Assembly: GCA_035582835.1 (NCBI GenBank) | Contig: JAYKAV010002386.1 | Span: forward strand, 558,696-622,695 | From: Phoebastria nigripes | Lineage: Eukaryota > Chordata > Aves > Procellariiformes > Diomedeidae | DNA: 64,000 nt | Reading direction: 5' to 3' | Shown: positions 1 through 12,000 of the stretch, in pieces | How the letters are laid out: each line of letters starts with the position of its first letter | How positions within the stretch are numbered: position 1 is the stretch's first letter | Translations under genes and position numbers: made by a program | Notes under the pieces: generated by a model | What the model was told of the DNA's origin: nothing | What the model saw: the letters and a program-made list of their open reading frames with translations, nothing else | The model's database searches: none

Positions 1-811
1 AACAAAAACAAAAGCCCAAGAAGAATCAGTAGCATCACTTTCCCAATCTGTCATTCAGCATAAGTACTGCTGAAAAATAAACCACTGAAAGTCTACAGTC
101 TAATAAATTTGGGAAAGAGTACAGCATAAAATGCTCTCATCTAGAAAAACTACTTCATTTTAATTTTCTATGAATGGAGCAACCAACACCTACTCAGCAA
201 CCACCCTCCTGATAAATCATTCTTCTTCTGAAGAAAGATGCTCAGCTAATTAAGTAGAATCTCCACAAAGACCTTCTTTGGCCTCTTGATGGCCCAACTC
301 CAGTATAAAAGACCTATCACAGAAGTAGTCTTCAGCAGGCATAAACAGCAGCTCCATTACTATTTGTTTGAAGAGATTTTTGGGACACTTGTTTCATGCA
401 TCAGGGTACCAGAATCTGACCCCATACAAAATAGAGTTAAGCAACTACACAATTACAGATAGGAAGGTACTTGGAAAATTATTAGGTAGAGCCTATATAA
501 GAATTGCTTCATGTGCACAGGTGACATGTAGGAGTACAGCAACGACAACAACCAGATCTGAGTAATGAGAAACACTATTTAGACCAGTTATTTTTAAGCA
601 TTACCTAGCACACACCACTACGGGTCTGTGGACTAGCCCCAAGGAGAGGCAAAGAGGGAGAAAAGCAAATTCTAGGCATGTGACACTACCACTTGTAAAG
701 GTTTAGGGAGTCATACATTTTTAAGAAGTTGAAAAAAAAATCCTACATTCTACAGGAAGCGAAATATACTGTTTCCTTTCCATTTCTGTCCTTGCCAAAT
801 AATGAAGAAAG

Positions 812-861
<50 letters not shown>
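812..861 (+). repeat. Poly(A) run of 50 bases
   Basis: An uninterrupted run of 50 A on the plus strand, preceded by A-rich GAAGAAAG. No retroelement body or target-site duplication is evident on either side. Confidence 0.95.
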
Positions 862-864
<3 letters not shown>

Positions 865-1617
865 CACTCTGATTTGGGTACCCAGAACCATAAGCAAAGG
901 TGATCAAAAAAAAGGCTACTTAAAAGTTTCACAAACATTTAGGACTGTAGTAAAGGCACACTTTTTTCTTTCCACTCAGGAACAGTGTAAAAAGTTTTCT
1001 GAAAAAGGCCCTGATTCCTGCCTTCTCAGTGAGGAAAAAACACCAAGAGGCTCTAAAACAACTCCTCCTCCTTGCTGTCACCTGTCTGGACACAAATTCA
1101 TGTTTTATTCAGGAGAAGTTTAAAACCAACAACAAAAAGTTAAAATTTAAACCTTCCCAAGTCAAAGATCTATTTTGCAAATCACATGAAAGCACTAGGC
1201 ATGCAATAGCTGTTGTAACATCCTACCAATGGGGAACATCACCTGGGAAACAGCTTAGGACTATTTTAAGTATAGTGACAATAAGCTGGCACATCAAATC
1301 TCACTTAGGTGAATAAAAGAAGTGATTTCACCACGAGCATGTTGGAGATCATAGTATTTTGATCATTATTTGTTCAACATGCAACAGATGCTTGTAAGAA
1401 CTTCTGAGCGCAACAACTGTAAAACTCTTCCTCTAGGAGTTGTAAATTCATCATAGTTCTACACTCACCTGATTTTAAGTTATATTTTATCCCACAGAAT
1501 AAAAGTTTCAATTCAAATGTCTGACTAGACACTTTGCACTAAACTGCACCTCTCCCATTGCTAACCAAGGCACTATTTCTTTCCATTTCTTAAAAAATGT
1601 TCTGCAGGCAAAGCTTG

Positions 1618-1980
1618 TCATAAGGCTCTGGCCAGACTGCATGCAAGAGCAGCACTCAGCAATGCTACCACAACTAATAAAACTGAATATAAAAGCTGGC
1701 CTTGCACTTCAGTGGTGGGAAGCCAGACATGCTGCGGGTGGAAGTTCAAATCTCTGTCCCAGCAAACGAGAACTTCACAGTTCTCAAACACCACTCCTTG
1801 AACGATGACAGGATTGAGTGAGTGCAATGTCCAGCGTTCCTCTCTTCTTAGGAGATCAACTAACCCCTGGACTGAAGTCCTTTGATGAGAATAATTAGAA
1901 ATATTAAAAACTTCCCTCCCTCTCTGCTCTTTTTTCCAGCAGGTCCTGTTGAGAACAACATTTTCATGATGATTGTTCAT
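1618..1980 (-). CDS. Unassigned ORF with C-terminal membrane anchor (120 codons)
   Basis: An ATG-initiated ORF on the PRDM4 strand inside its intron. The C-terminus is a clear hydrophobic helix (LLYSVLLVVVALLSAALAC) followed by SLARAL and TGA, preceded by a hydrophilic stretch with ERWTLHSLNPVIVQGV and EVLVCWDRDLNFHPQ. A good acceptor (TTGTTCTCAACAG) lies inside the ORF before position 1945, so the coding part could be a 3'-terminal exon starting there in phase 2. An in-frame stop sits two codons upstream of the ATG. Phase does not match PRDM4 exon 4 (phase 1, and that join would create TGA), so it is not a simple alternative PRDM4 end. I do not recognise the family. It may be an exon of an unknown gene, a degraded copy, or chance. 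Confidence 0.25.
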   Translation of the reverse strand: MNNHHENVVLNRTCWKKEQRGREVFNISNYSHQRTSVQGLVDLLRREERWTLHSLNPVIVQGVVFENCEVLVCWDRDLNFHPQHVWLPTTEVQGQLLYSVLLVVVALLSAALACSLARAL

Positions 1981-2308
1981 GGTTTAATAAAAATTTTGCA
2001 AAATCACATAATGTCATACTCAACAACTATACCCACTCGATGAAATGTATGGCTTGTGGTGGTGGTTGTTGGGGTTTTTTTTAACAGAGCAAGAAGAGTC
2101 ATTTGTGATGTGACTTTAAAAAACAAAAGTCTCATTGCAAAGGATAATATCAGCATATCCACAAAAGGCAAGAGGTTCATAAAGAACTCAGCTGCCAACC
2201 TCAAGGCAACATGGGAGATGGATACAAAGAGAACGACACTAAAACACCCTATTATGTCTACTTCCAACTAGTATCGTTTCAGCGAGGTTAATCTGCCACG
2301 GCAGATCA

Positions 2309-2590
2309 TAAAATCATAGAATCGTTTAGGTTAGAAAAGACCTTTAAGATCACCAGGTCCAACCGTTAACCTAGCACTGCCAGGTCCACCACTAAACCAT
2401 GTCCCTAAGCACCACATCTACATGTCCTTTAAATACCTCCAGGGATGGTGACTCAACCACTTCCCCAGGCAGCCTGTTCCAATGCTTGACAACCCTTTTG
2501 GTGAAGAAATTTTTCCTAACATCCAATCTAAACCTCCCCTGGCNCAACTTGAGGCCATTTCCTCTTGTTCCAACTTTCATGGACTTGTTA
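2309..2590 (-). mobile_element. CR1 LINE 3' fragment
   Basis: The minus strand encodes the C-terminal end of a CR1 reverse-transcriptase [20 protein letters not shown], then [19 protein letters not shown]. It ends in the CR1 3' UTR, whose tail reads ATTCTATGATTTTATGAT near 2310-2325. One ambiguous base (2544) falls in the ORF. The copy is 5'-truncated, as is usual for CR1, and lies about 120 bases beyond the PRDM4 exon-4 donor. Confidence 0.93.
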
Positions 2591-2708
2591 AATAACTAAG
2601 TTTCTTTCACCAGAAATCTGTAAGACTAGCAACAAGAGTCCTGTCATCCCACCAGACAACAGCTACATAACAAACCCTACCCCAAGAAAGCAGGAAATGC
2701 CCACTCAC

Positions 2709-3503
2709 ATATGGTAAACAAGGTTGCCATGTTCTCCTTGTTCGAATTGGAGTCTTCCATTTGCAGAGAGGATGGTACGAAGGCAAGATTGTCTGCAGAC
2801 ACATCCACGTGACTTGGCCCCATCGCTACTTCCTGATTTATGGAAGACACCGTCACCGGCTCGAGGCTGAGGCCCACTTCGTGCAAGGCTACCGAGTCCA
2901 GGGAAGCTAGGTTGTGTGAGGTAGAGAGCGCCACACTCACAGAGTTGGTGCTCATGGCCACAGTATGAATGGAGTCATTTAGTGTGCTGTCCGATATTCC
3001 TGTCACCCGCCCAGCGATGTGGTCGGGCTCCATGACGACAGGGAGTTCCAAAGTGCTACCATGAATGGGAATAACACCGCCATGTCCCACTGCGTCCGAC
3101 GTCAAGTTACTCCCCACCGTGTCTACGGCTAAAGGTTCGTGGCTCCGGGAGCCATTCGGGATCTGCGAATGATCCCCGGCTACGTCATCCATCGTAAGCT
3201 CCTCTGTCATCCCATCTGTAGAGATGGGGCTGGTTACCCTCGAAACACTCTCCATAGTGATTGTAGTATCCAGCGCTACCTCATGGCTGTCACTAGGATG
3301 CAGATTTTGAGGACCATGCGTGTTCACTGTGCGGGAGTCCATGGAGACAATCCCTGGTTCCAGCCCCACGGTTCCACTGGGCTGGTAGGGATCTAGGGCC
3401 GAGGGATTGCTGGAGACTGACAATGCCGGATTGCTATCAACATTTATAGTGTTGGGATGGATGTACTGAGGTGGAGGTCTGTCAGCCAAGTAAGATAAGA
3501 TAC
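2709..3503 (-). CDS. PRDM4: PRDM4 fourth (large) coding exon
   Basis: The acceptor TCTGTCAG precedes 3503 and the donor T|GTGAGTGG follows 2709. This 795-nt exon encodes about 265 residues from [18 protein letters not shown] to [11 protein letters not shown], and the last base begins the Trp codon that opens the zinc-knuckle exon in other vertebrates. It contains the conserved blocks [33 protein letters not shown] and [20 protein letters not shown]. Confidence 0.97.
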
Positions 3504-6500
3504 CTGACAGAATGAGAGGGGGAAAGAGAAGAGAGTGAGATGACATCAGTTTTCAAATCTTGAACAAAAATACCCCATCATCGCAGCACAGTACATTAAG
3601 ACCTAGATCCCTGAAGACACGCACTTTACATTATGTCCAATTAAAAACCACTAATTCCAAAACATATGCCAACCCAACACTCTTGTCAAAGTATCATTTG
3701 ACAACAAATACAGAGCTTCCATCCAACAGAGCAAGTCTCTAGTTATTTGTCAAACTCTGAACAGCCAAGTTTCTGGCAGCATCTAACCTAGGCTCCTCAG
3801 TACAGAGACTGAATCAGAAAGAGGTTCTTCACATTTTAGGCATAATTTTTCATTCTCAAAAAATAGCTCACAAAGGATGAAGGACTGCTAGTGGAATCTA
3901 ACATTTGATAATCCCTCGTTCATCTTTGCTAGGAGAAGTAGAAACAGTTCTCCAGGATACACCCTTTTTGCTTCAGTATTTGAGTTTTAACAATGACTAC
4001 TTCCTTCCTCTAAGACTAAGTGACACAACTGTCCATCTCGGAGATCATCAACTGCAATTCTGAAGGACCGAGATAAGGTCTCTCAAAGGTATTGTGAGTC
4101 ATCTGCTCTCTTTCCTTAGATGAAAAGTATGTTGTTTCTCCTAAAACAATAGCCCAGTTAAATTTAAATCAGAAACCCTAACATCTTTTCTGGTAGCTCT
4201 GGAAAGATCCTCAATGTCAAACAACCTTGGAACTTAAGATACAAATAAACACTAATCTGTATTTACATACTACCAACTTCTCTTGTTGGACAAAGCTAAA
4301 AAAAAAATCTTTGGAGGAAATACATCAGCACATTCAAGTAAACAGTACTTTCAGTGAAGACAGAGATAGATTTTGCAGATTCTGCAAGATCTGAGTCAGC
4401 ATGTTTCTTTTTGGCCTTGAACCCTATAAGCCATTTGTTCTGTAAAAGTTTTCCATTCAAACATGTCCATTATTACAAGCATGCAAGCATGGATACTCTT
4501 TCTGCAGCATAAGACCATTAAAAATGGCTAAGCCAAGAAATGGACAGTTTAATTTAATCAGCTGCATCAAATATTTCTGCATCTTATGCTGCCCTGTGGC
4601 TTGAACAAGGATGATCCTTGAAGGCAGTAAGATGACTGACGGAAGAGCCCTATGAAACATCAGGCTAAACATCAAGCAGACTAGAAAGAAAAAATACATT
4701 TCTGCATAAATTATTCCAGCTCAGAAGAATGGCAAATACCTTCAGTCCTCAAATGCACTGTCTCTTCCTCTACTCTTTGCCCAGAAAATGGACAGGCATG
4801 TAATGCAGTAGGAAAGGTTACTCCTCAGCAGCTGGCAAGTTCACCCACTAGTCATCGGGTAGTTGACAAGATCTGGGCTATATTTGTTTTCCTAACCTAG
4901 ACTGAACCAACACCACTCACTGGGTGACCTTGAAGAAGTTTATCTACCCCCTTCCACCCTGTCAATCTTAGCTACCAAACAAAACAAGGACTACATTTAA
5001 GGCTCGAATTTGTGTCTTCATATACTAACATGTAAAATTCTACATTTATACTCTAAAACACATGCGAGAGAGGAATCAAGATAGAAATCAGTATGTTAGG
5101 CCTTTGGAAACCAACCTTGAACAAAAATGAAGAAAACCTATGCCATGGGCTAAAGGGGTGGGAAAGAGCCCAAACTCCTCAGCTGATGGCTTGCTCTTTT
5201 TGAGCTTTGAACTACAGTAACCTACCATCACACACATATCAAGTACTGCTTCAGACTACAGGAGAAAAAAAAAAGCAGCAGTTTTTGAACTAAAGCCATT
5301 TGAGATAGAAACTGGGCATGCTTTGTTTTCTGTTCATCTTAAAAACAAAGCAGCAGGAGGACTGATCAGAGGTTTGGTATAAGTAGAAAATACCCTGCAA
5401 TTCCCTTCATATACATACATAGAAACAGAGACCTGAAAATAAACGTNTGTAAACGACACAATAGACTCCAGACAAACTCCAGGAATTTACAGCTCTGCAA
5501 AACAGTCAGTCTTGCCTGCTTCAGGACAGAAACAGGTGGCTCTTAAAACAATATCTCCCTCTGTTCCCATCCAACAGCACCAGACCACTTACCAGGTAGA
5601 ATGTGTCTGAAATAGCTGCTCTCCAGGTGAGGGTATGGTGGCGGAGGTAGGGTGTAGTTTCTCTCTGGTATACCACACATCACTCCTCGATCCCCAATAC
5701 CCATTGGGAGCATCAGAGACAGAGCAGAGGGCAAGGAACTCAAGGAGGGGCCCAAGTTTGGAATTGCAACAGGCAAGCCTGCAAAAGAAAATGCCCATTT
5801 AAATTCAATGAAACTACTTGAGCTTATGAACACACAAGACAACAAAGAGGTTACTCATTCCTCAGGAGCTCCCTATGGAAGTACAGTATGGTACTGTCAA
5901 AGTAAGGTGGCAAGCTTCAAAGAAAGAATCACAGTTATCACAGCACTGAGAGGCATGCCTGAATGTGGCTANATCTTTTTTGGATACCTTACTGAGGGCC
6001 CGCTTCTACTTTACAATTGTAATGGACTTTTGTCTGCGTAGCCCCCTGAAAAATACAGCTAGGAAAACAGTTTCGCTTTACAGGTGAAAAATCATTCTTT
6101 TCACCTGAGTGAAGATAGACGTAGATGAAGACAGATTTGCAGCTACAGTTTGTACTTCAAAGGATTCTGCTACCACCCACCCACCCACAGTGCAAACCAC
6201 CCCATCAGAACAAAATGAGACTCCCATTAAGGCATAAGCCTGGTAAGCACACATCCCTTTTGCTTTGCCCACATAAGCAATGGTTTATGGTCTACCCTTC
6301 CCCAATTCTACATTACCTCATCACCTGCTAAAGACATGACTTGCTATCAGAGCAAGCACCGCTACCCAGTTACGAACATTCCCGTGACAGTAAAACACAG
6401 AGCATGAGCTGCAATACCCTTTATGGGAGCTTTTCCCGTTACCTGGTGCTGGTATGGCGTTGTGAGTGGGTGACGCTGCCAATCCCAAATGACTCCCTGA

Positions 6501-8258
6501 GACTGGCAGGGCATTGCTCACAGAGGATGAGGTCAGCTGGTCCATCCCTACAGGACTCAAGTTCATTTCATTCATTCTGGGGAGCAGGGAACAGAGAGAG
6601 GAGAGGAAAAAGACAGACAGAAGCAAGAGCATTGCTGATTACTGACTGTACTGTGGTGAGGAAAGGCTGATCAAACAAACTCAAAATCAGATATTGACAC
6701 ATAAAAACTCTGCCTTAGAAAGCTAAGCATAAAGCACATCAACCACTCACACTGTGATCACATCATGATCAATACCTATTGATCATATTAGATAGCAATA
6801 ACCAGGATTAAAAAGCCAGTTCAAAAAGACAAATCAGACCATAGCTTTTTCCTTGCCATCCAGAAAACAAAGTCTCACTCCTTGTAGTCAAAGCCACTGT
6901 GATTAGAATATTGTGAACACAGATCAGTTTGCAAGCTGAATGTCACAATTACTCGGACAACAGCATCTGATTTATATTTCATGACCTCTGGACACCACAT
7001 TCATGTTCAAAAACCAAAGTCAGGGGAGAGGAGGGGGAAAGATCACTTAAAACTGGTAATGGACACAAAACATCTAATTCACCATCACCTGGTTTGAACC
7101 AGGCCAATAGTGACAAGAGTCACCTCTGCAGAACAGCCATTGTACAGAATTTTAACAGGCTGCCTCAGTCTGGTTCTGCAGACATGGCACATGCTCCTAT
7201 CACATTAAAAACTGGCACCGCAGATGACATATTATTTCAGAACAATCAACCAGTGGCTCTTGAGTGCCTGCACCTCTCAACTTACTCAAGTGGGCACACA
7301 CCACACAAGTGGCTGCAGAGCTGTGGAAACCGCCAGGCTGCTGAACAACCCAAAACGCCAGCCTGGGGAGAAACCAAGCCAGCTCGGGGCACATCCATCC
7401 TCTGGGGTCTCAAGCTGCACAAGCAGCCCGAACCAGTCCATGGGGATGGGGACACCAAGGAGGCACGGTCACCTCCCACTTGCCAACAGCTTTGCAAGCT
7501 CTGCCTGGCCTTAGCTCTGCCCACCCTGGCACTCCTGCCCACACACCAGCTCTAATCAGTGGTTCGTAGGGCCAGAAAGACTGGCTGCCCCCACAGAGGT
7601 CACAACCCTGGCAACAAGACCGAACAGCCTCCACGCTGACCGAGTCTCTCACACGCCCTCTGCAAGCAGCAGGCCCGAGCTCTGCAGTACTGACGGAGAG
7701 CTGGAGCTTGGATTGCCACTCTGGTAAGGAAAGGTACTGCTCACCCTGGAAAAACGGCCAAATACACCAAACTCACGCAAGTTAACCTGAAGGTCTGAGC
7801 TGCACAAACGGAGTCACCGACTTTAATCTCGCTTCTGCCCAGTTTTTGCATCGCGCGCTCTCCTACCCTTGTCAACCGCCCCGCTTGCCTCCAGCGACGG
7901 CTTTGCAGGGACGGTGCCGAGGGGTCCGGCTACCCGGCGGGGCAGGGGGTAGCCTCCCCCTCCCCAGCCCAAACGGCTGATAAGGGTGGTGATGCCCGAG
8001 GGAGGGATCCACCACCCTTGCCCCGGGACCGAGGGGTGGCGAAGCACCGGGGCCAAGCCTCGGGGCCTGCGGGAGGCGCTGAACGCTTTAGGGACCCCCT
8101 CCCCTCCTCGCCCCTCGTCCCCTCAGCCGGGGTGCGCGCCGCCATCGCAAGGCCCGAGATGCCCGTCACCGCCCCGCCCGGACGCGGTCCCGCCTGCCCC
8201 CCACGGCCCCCCGGTCCCCCGGCCCCGGCGGACGCGAGGGCGCTCACCTGGGGTGCAT
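2709..8258 (-). CDS. PRDM4: PRDM4, PR/SET-domain zinc-finger protein 4, N-terminal part (partial gene)
   Basis: Four coding exons on the minus strand: 8248-8258, 6443-6576, 5593-5778 and 2709-3503. They join in frame (11+134+186+795 nt) to give 375 codons plus one base. The product starts [15 protein letters not shown] and runs through [17 protein letters not shown], the proline run [14 protein letters not shown], and [17 protein letters not shown] to [14 protein letters not shown], matching the N-terminal half of vertebrate PRDM4 almost residue for residue (recalled family knowledge). This half is a low-complexity Ser/Thr-rich regulatory region. The zinc knuckle, PR domain and six C2H2 fingers of PRDM4 are encoded downstream and would lie left of position 1. 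PRDM4 (SC-1/PFM1) is a nuclear transcription regulator linked to p75NTR signalling and to recruitment of arginine methyltransferase. The gene is divergent from ASCL4, as in mammals. The identification is certain for the visible exons; absence of the 3' exons is a window effect, not truncation. Confidence 0.96.
3504..5592. other. PRDM4 intron 3
   Basis: Intron between coding exons 3 and 4. No repeat family or conserved element was recognised. Confidence 0.85.
5593..5778 (-). CDS. PRDM4: PRDM4 third coding exon
   Basis: The acceptor TTTTGCAG precedes 5778 and the donor G|GTAAGTGG follows 5593. It encodes [20 protein letters not shown] through [19 protein letters not shown] to HILP, and is in phase 1 at both ends. 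Confidence 0.95.
5779..6442. other. PRDM4 intron 2
   Basis: A 664-base intron between coding exons 2 and 3. It holds a short CCCA tandem (about 6175-6189) and one ambiguous base (5972). Confidence 0.85.
6443..6576 (-). CDS. PRDM4: PRDM4 second coding exon
   Basis: The acceptor CCCCAG at 6577 precedes the exon and the donor G|GTAACG follows at 6442. It encodes [20 protein letters not shown] through [10 protein letters not shown] and leaves phase 1 (first base of a Gly codon). Confidence 0.94.
6577..8247. other. PRDM4 intron 1
   Basis: Intron between the 11-nt coding exon and exon 2. Its right third grades into the CpG island. No other gene was seen. Confidence 0.8.
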
Positions 8259-8950
8259 GGGGCCCGGCGCCTCTCCCGGCGGCGGAGCGGCCGCGGCCGC
8301 AGCCGCATCAGGGCCCTCAGCCCCGGCCCGCCGCCGCCCCTCGGGCAGGCGCCTGCCCCCAGCCCCGGCCCCGGCCCCAGCCACGGCCCGGCCGCAACCA
8401 CCGCCGCCGCCGCCGCCTCATGGGCGGGGCCCCGAGCGGCGCGGGCCCTGCCGCGGGCGGGGGAGCGCGGAGGAGGAGGAGGAAGCAGGAGGGAGGCGGT
8501 GATGGCGGTCGGCGGCGGGAGGGGGACGGGGGCGGCGGGCCGCTTCCGCCGCCGCCCGCCACATCCAGGAAGCGGCGCCACCGCCCCAGGGCTCGGCCGC
8601 TTCCCGCCTGTCGCTGCCGGGGTCCGTGACGGGCCCACCTCTGGGTGCCGGCCCGGGCCCGGCCGCCTCCGCCGCGCTGGCGCGGAGGGGCCCGCCGGGG
8701 GTGCCTGTGGGGTCCTCCCGGTTCCGTGTCAAACCGGGCCATCCCTGACCTCCTGGCAGCCGCCTGCCTGCCCCGGCGGCTCCCCGGCCCCGCTGCCCTT
8801 GCCAGCTCCCTTTCAGCCACCGCAGGGCTCGGCACCAGCCACCGTGCTGGAGGCCGGGGCCGGCCTGCCTTCGGTGAACCTCGGCGGCGTTTCAGACCCT
8901 TTCACAGCCGCCTCTCTGCCTTATTTCCAGATTATTTCTAGCGCCGTGGG
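7900..8950 (-). promoter_or_regulatory. CpG-island promoter of PRDM4
   Basis: Extremely G/C-rich, with dense CpG, GCC triplet runs (about 8399-8418) and a GGA-rich stretch (about 8467-8490). It covers the first coding exon and the presumed 5' UTR and start-site region (right of 8258). There is no TATA box at a useful distance, as expected for a housekeeping-type promoter. The long overlapping open frames here arise from base composition. Confidence 0.85.
8248..8258 (-). CDS. PRDM4: PRDM4 first coding exon (11 nt)
   Basis: ATG at 8258-8256 encodes Met-His-Pro plus the first two bases of an Arg codon, followed by the donor AG|GTGAGCG. It lies in the CpG island. Human PRDM4 begins Met-His-His-Arg-Met-Asn-Glu, so this short exon is chosen over the internal ATG in the next exon. 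Confidence 0.85.
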
Positions 8951-9049
8951 TGCCACTGGGGCGGGAGAGCGGGCCTGGGAGCTGCCCAGGTACATGGCAG
9001 TTCACCCCGTACGGAGGAGCATCTCAGTTGGCACTCTCGGGTCGTAAGG

Positions 9050-12000
9050 CGTCATCCCTGGCTTGGTCGGCTGACCGAAAGCCCTTGCTGTTCAGCTCGT
9101 GGTTTCACGTGCCACTTCTCTCGGAAGGGCACAACGGTCACTCCTGTTTTTCCACACAGTAGTCCCAGCTATCTCGCTGCTTTCTCATCACGCCCTCGTA
9201 TCTGCTGTCATTAGAGGGTTGCATTTCACGGCCTCCAGTACCATCAGCCCATACTCCCCAGCTACCTTCTGGACATAAGCTGCAGTTCAATTATCTATGA
9301 TTTATGGCTGATGTGTACAATTCCGGCTAAGGCTGCATTGCAAAGGAATCTCTTCATGTGCGCAAGTAGTTTTGTAGCTCGCTTTTGCCTGTGACGTGGA
9401 TATTCATCATGTATGCTGCTCAAATCAATCTACAAGTTCCTTAAGTGCCAGGGTGAACAGCTGTTTCCTCAAACACCGTAATGTGCTTCTGTAGCTTGAT
9501 CGTGCCTGACACTTAAACGATGCCTCATTTAATGAGACATCCCTTGATAGGATGTCTGCACAGGAGGAAACTTACGGTATTTTTCTGCCTGCTACCTTTT
9601 GATCTAAAGAGCCTAACTGAAGGATCTGGAAGGATCATTTCAGTTCAGTACAAACCCATTGGTTCTTCTAGGGGNGGAAACAGGCTCTCCTCATTTGGCT
9701 TTAGCTGTCAGAAAGTTAGACACCCTATATATGCTGGTTCTTCAAGCTCTCTCTGTAGCTGAAGGAGAGAAATAGGGTGCCGCAGAGAGCGCTTCATCCC
9801 ACCCCAAGGTAGGTGCCTGAGAAGAATCCCCTTTGGAGCTGCCTCTCTGTGTCTATGGCCTGTAACTGGGATCTGCATAATTAGTTTAAATATGTAACTT
9901 CTAGAGGACTACATTTAGGCAAAGTAAATCCAGGTCTCTGCCATTCGTGACCAAAAGAATGACCTCATTTAGTTTACCGCATACCCCACAACCTGTCCTG
10001 TTCTCCACTAAGCCAGATAATCCTTACTCTAACCATGACTGAGTGTATCTGAATCGGCCCACAAACTGTTTCATCAAGTCAAGAAAAAACTCATCAAGTC
10101 CTCAGTTTTTTCAGGACTGCTAAGCTTGTGATGGGGGGGGTTATCTGTGCTTCATTTGTGTGTGTGTAGTAACACACATTCACATGGTTATTGCTAATAC
10201 TTTGCATCTTTCCTAGAAACTCCAGCGAATGACTACAAGCCCAAAAGTCTCTTCACATTGCATTCCCTAGTACATAGGAGATGACTGGAGACCTTACATT
10301 TTCAGTTGTCATCATTCCAACTTTGCAGTTATAGTCCGTACATTTCAGTTCTGTCCTGAAACACTAGGTTATCCCAAGCCCTCAGCTTGTATTAATGCCA
10401 ATTATGATAGTGTAATTCTAACGCAGAACTGCCCTGGCGCTGAAATCCTCGCGCTATTTCAACTATCTGAGCTGAAAGTAATACTTCGAGCTTATGAGCC
10501 AGATTGCATGTAGTCATACGCAGATAAGAGTCTTTTCTCCTACTGTCAAACATGAGTCCTCCGAGATTCCAGCTTTTTTTGTAGTCACTTTACTCCCTTG
10601 AACAAGTGATATCTTAACTACCAGTTTAAAGCACAAGTATCAAAGGAAGCCAGTGATAATGTGAAGTGTCACCGAATGAGAAATTAATCTGTGTCTACAG
10701 AGATGTACTCTGCACGCCCAAGGTATTGTGATAAAACACATTTGAGAACTGTTTCTTCTGCAAGGGAAGATATTTTTTATATACCAAACACCTTCATTAT
10801 ATGTGAAGTGTTTTGATAAGACAACTGCACTATGACCCCTGAAAGCTTAGTTTATTGACATTTATAGCACTACTTGCTGTGTGAGGAACAAATTACAGAG
10901 CTATTTCTCAAGTTGTCTTCAGATCCTGGAGACGTACTGAAAGATAAGGGAGACTCATGAAACCATGGGGGAAAGAGATGCAGTAAGCACGCATCAGTCC
11001 TTCTCTGTAGCGTGAGCCGAAGTCCCTGCTGGACCATGCCCACATCTCGATACGATCAGTTCTCTTCAGCTATTGCAAACCTGCCCTTGGGTTCTTTCTC
11101 AGAGCGAGCAGAATTACACTGAACAAAGATTATGCAAAAAGCAATGGTTGAAGCCAACCCTTATAACATCAAAAATCCAAATTTCTCACCACCTTTTATT
11201 GACTTGTCAGCACTTTGCAGGCCTGTATTTTGGTGATAGTCACAGTATGAAACCTGGGTAGGTTAGGTGCAGCTCTCACTTCTAGCTATAGAACTGGAGG
11301 GAGATGGCTCATGCTAAGGGGTAAAACAGGATTAGAGAGGCACAAAACTATTCAAACTTGTATTCCTGGATCTCAACCTAAATTGCAGTTATTACTGTAA
11401 TTCTGTGGTATGCAGTTAACATGAGAAACTGTTAATTTCACAATTTTATATCTGTTAATAAATTGCAGCAGCCCAGACAAACTATGATATGTATAATAAA
11501 TACTAGAATTTAGTATAATTACAGCACAGTAAAATATAATAAAGGCACATTGTTGTGAGGGTTTCTTTTTAAACTCCTGATGTATTTTCTTCTTCCTCCT
11601 TCTCAGTAATGTGTTCACAGATAAAATAGTTGAGACATCATCTGTTGGGAAATAGGTGGGCTTGCATGTGTTCAGTTGACTCCTGTGTTTCTACTACAAT
11701 ATTTCCAGCGATTACTTTTATTTCAGACACAGAGGGACATGGTGTCAAGGAGAATCTGTTGCTTTGAGTAATTCAAAGTAATTCAAAGCAATCACTGTGT
11801 AATGTCAGTAGTGTTATTCATGATTCTTGTGGGAGTGTGAACAAGTTGAGGGTTCTTTTGTACAAAGATTACTTTCTTGTAGATATTGTGTTAGGATATA
11901 TGCAATTAAAACCACAACTAAGTTATATCTGGAAGGAAGATACCTCAATGGTTTATTTTTAGGTATGTCAGAAAGATTTTCTATTAGTTTTGGCTGAGTA

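Larger units (their letters stand above)
1..2308. other. PRDM4 intron 4 (left part), mostly without recognisable features
   Basis: A/T-rich sequence left of the large PRDM4 exon. No PR-domain or zinc-finger coding match was seen on the minus strand, so the next PRDM4 exon probably lies outside the window. It contains a 50-base A run and one unassigned minus-strand ORF, both listed separately. Confidence 0.6.

Noticed and set aside
750..938. Minus-strand frame with a poly-Phe run
   Set aside because: It is simply the translation of the 50-base homopolymer. The same applies to the poly-Phe lead-in before the BPIFC exon at 56678-56851.
2004..2267. Hydrophobic minus-strand ORF of 87 codons in the PRDM4 intron
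   Set aside because: The Leu/Phe-rich product reflects T-rich sequence and it includes a poly-Thr simple repeat; no family recognised. Mentioned only as a neighbour of the 1618-1980 ORF.
7986..9047. Long plus-strand open frame (353 codons) over the PRDM4 CpG island
   Set aside because: G/C-rich DNA is open in several frames on both strands here; the product is low-complexity Pro/Arg/Gly/Ala with no family resemblance, and the PRDM4 first exon lies antisense to it.
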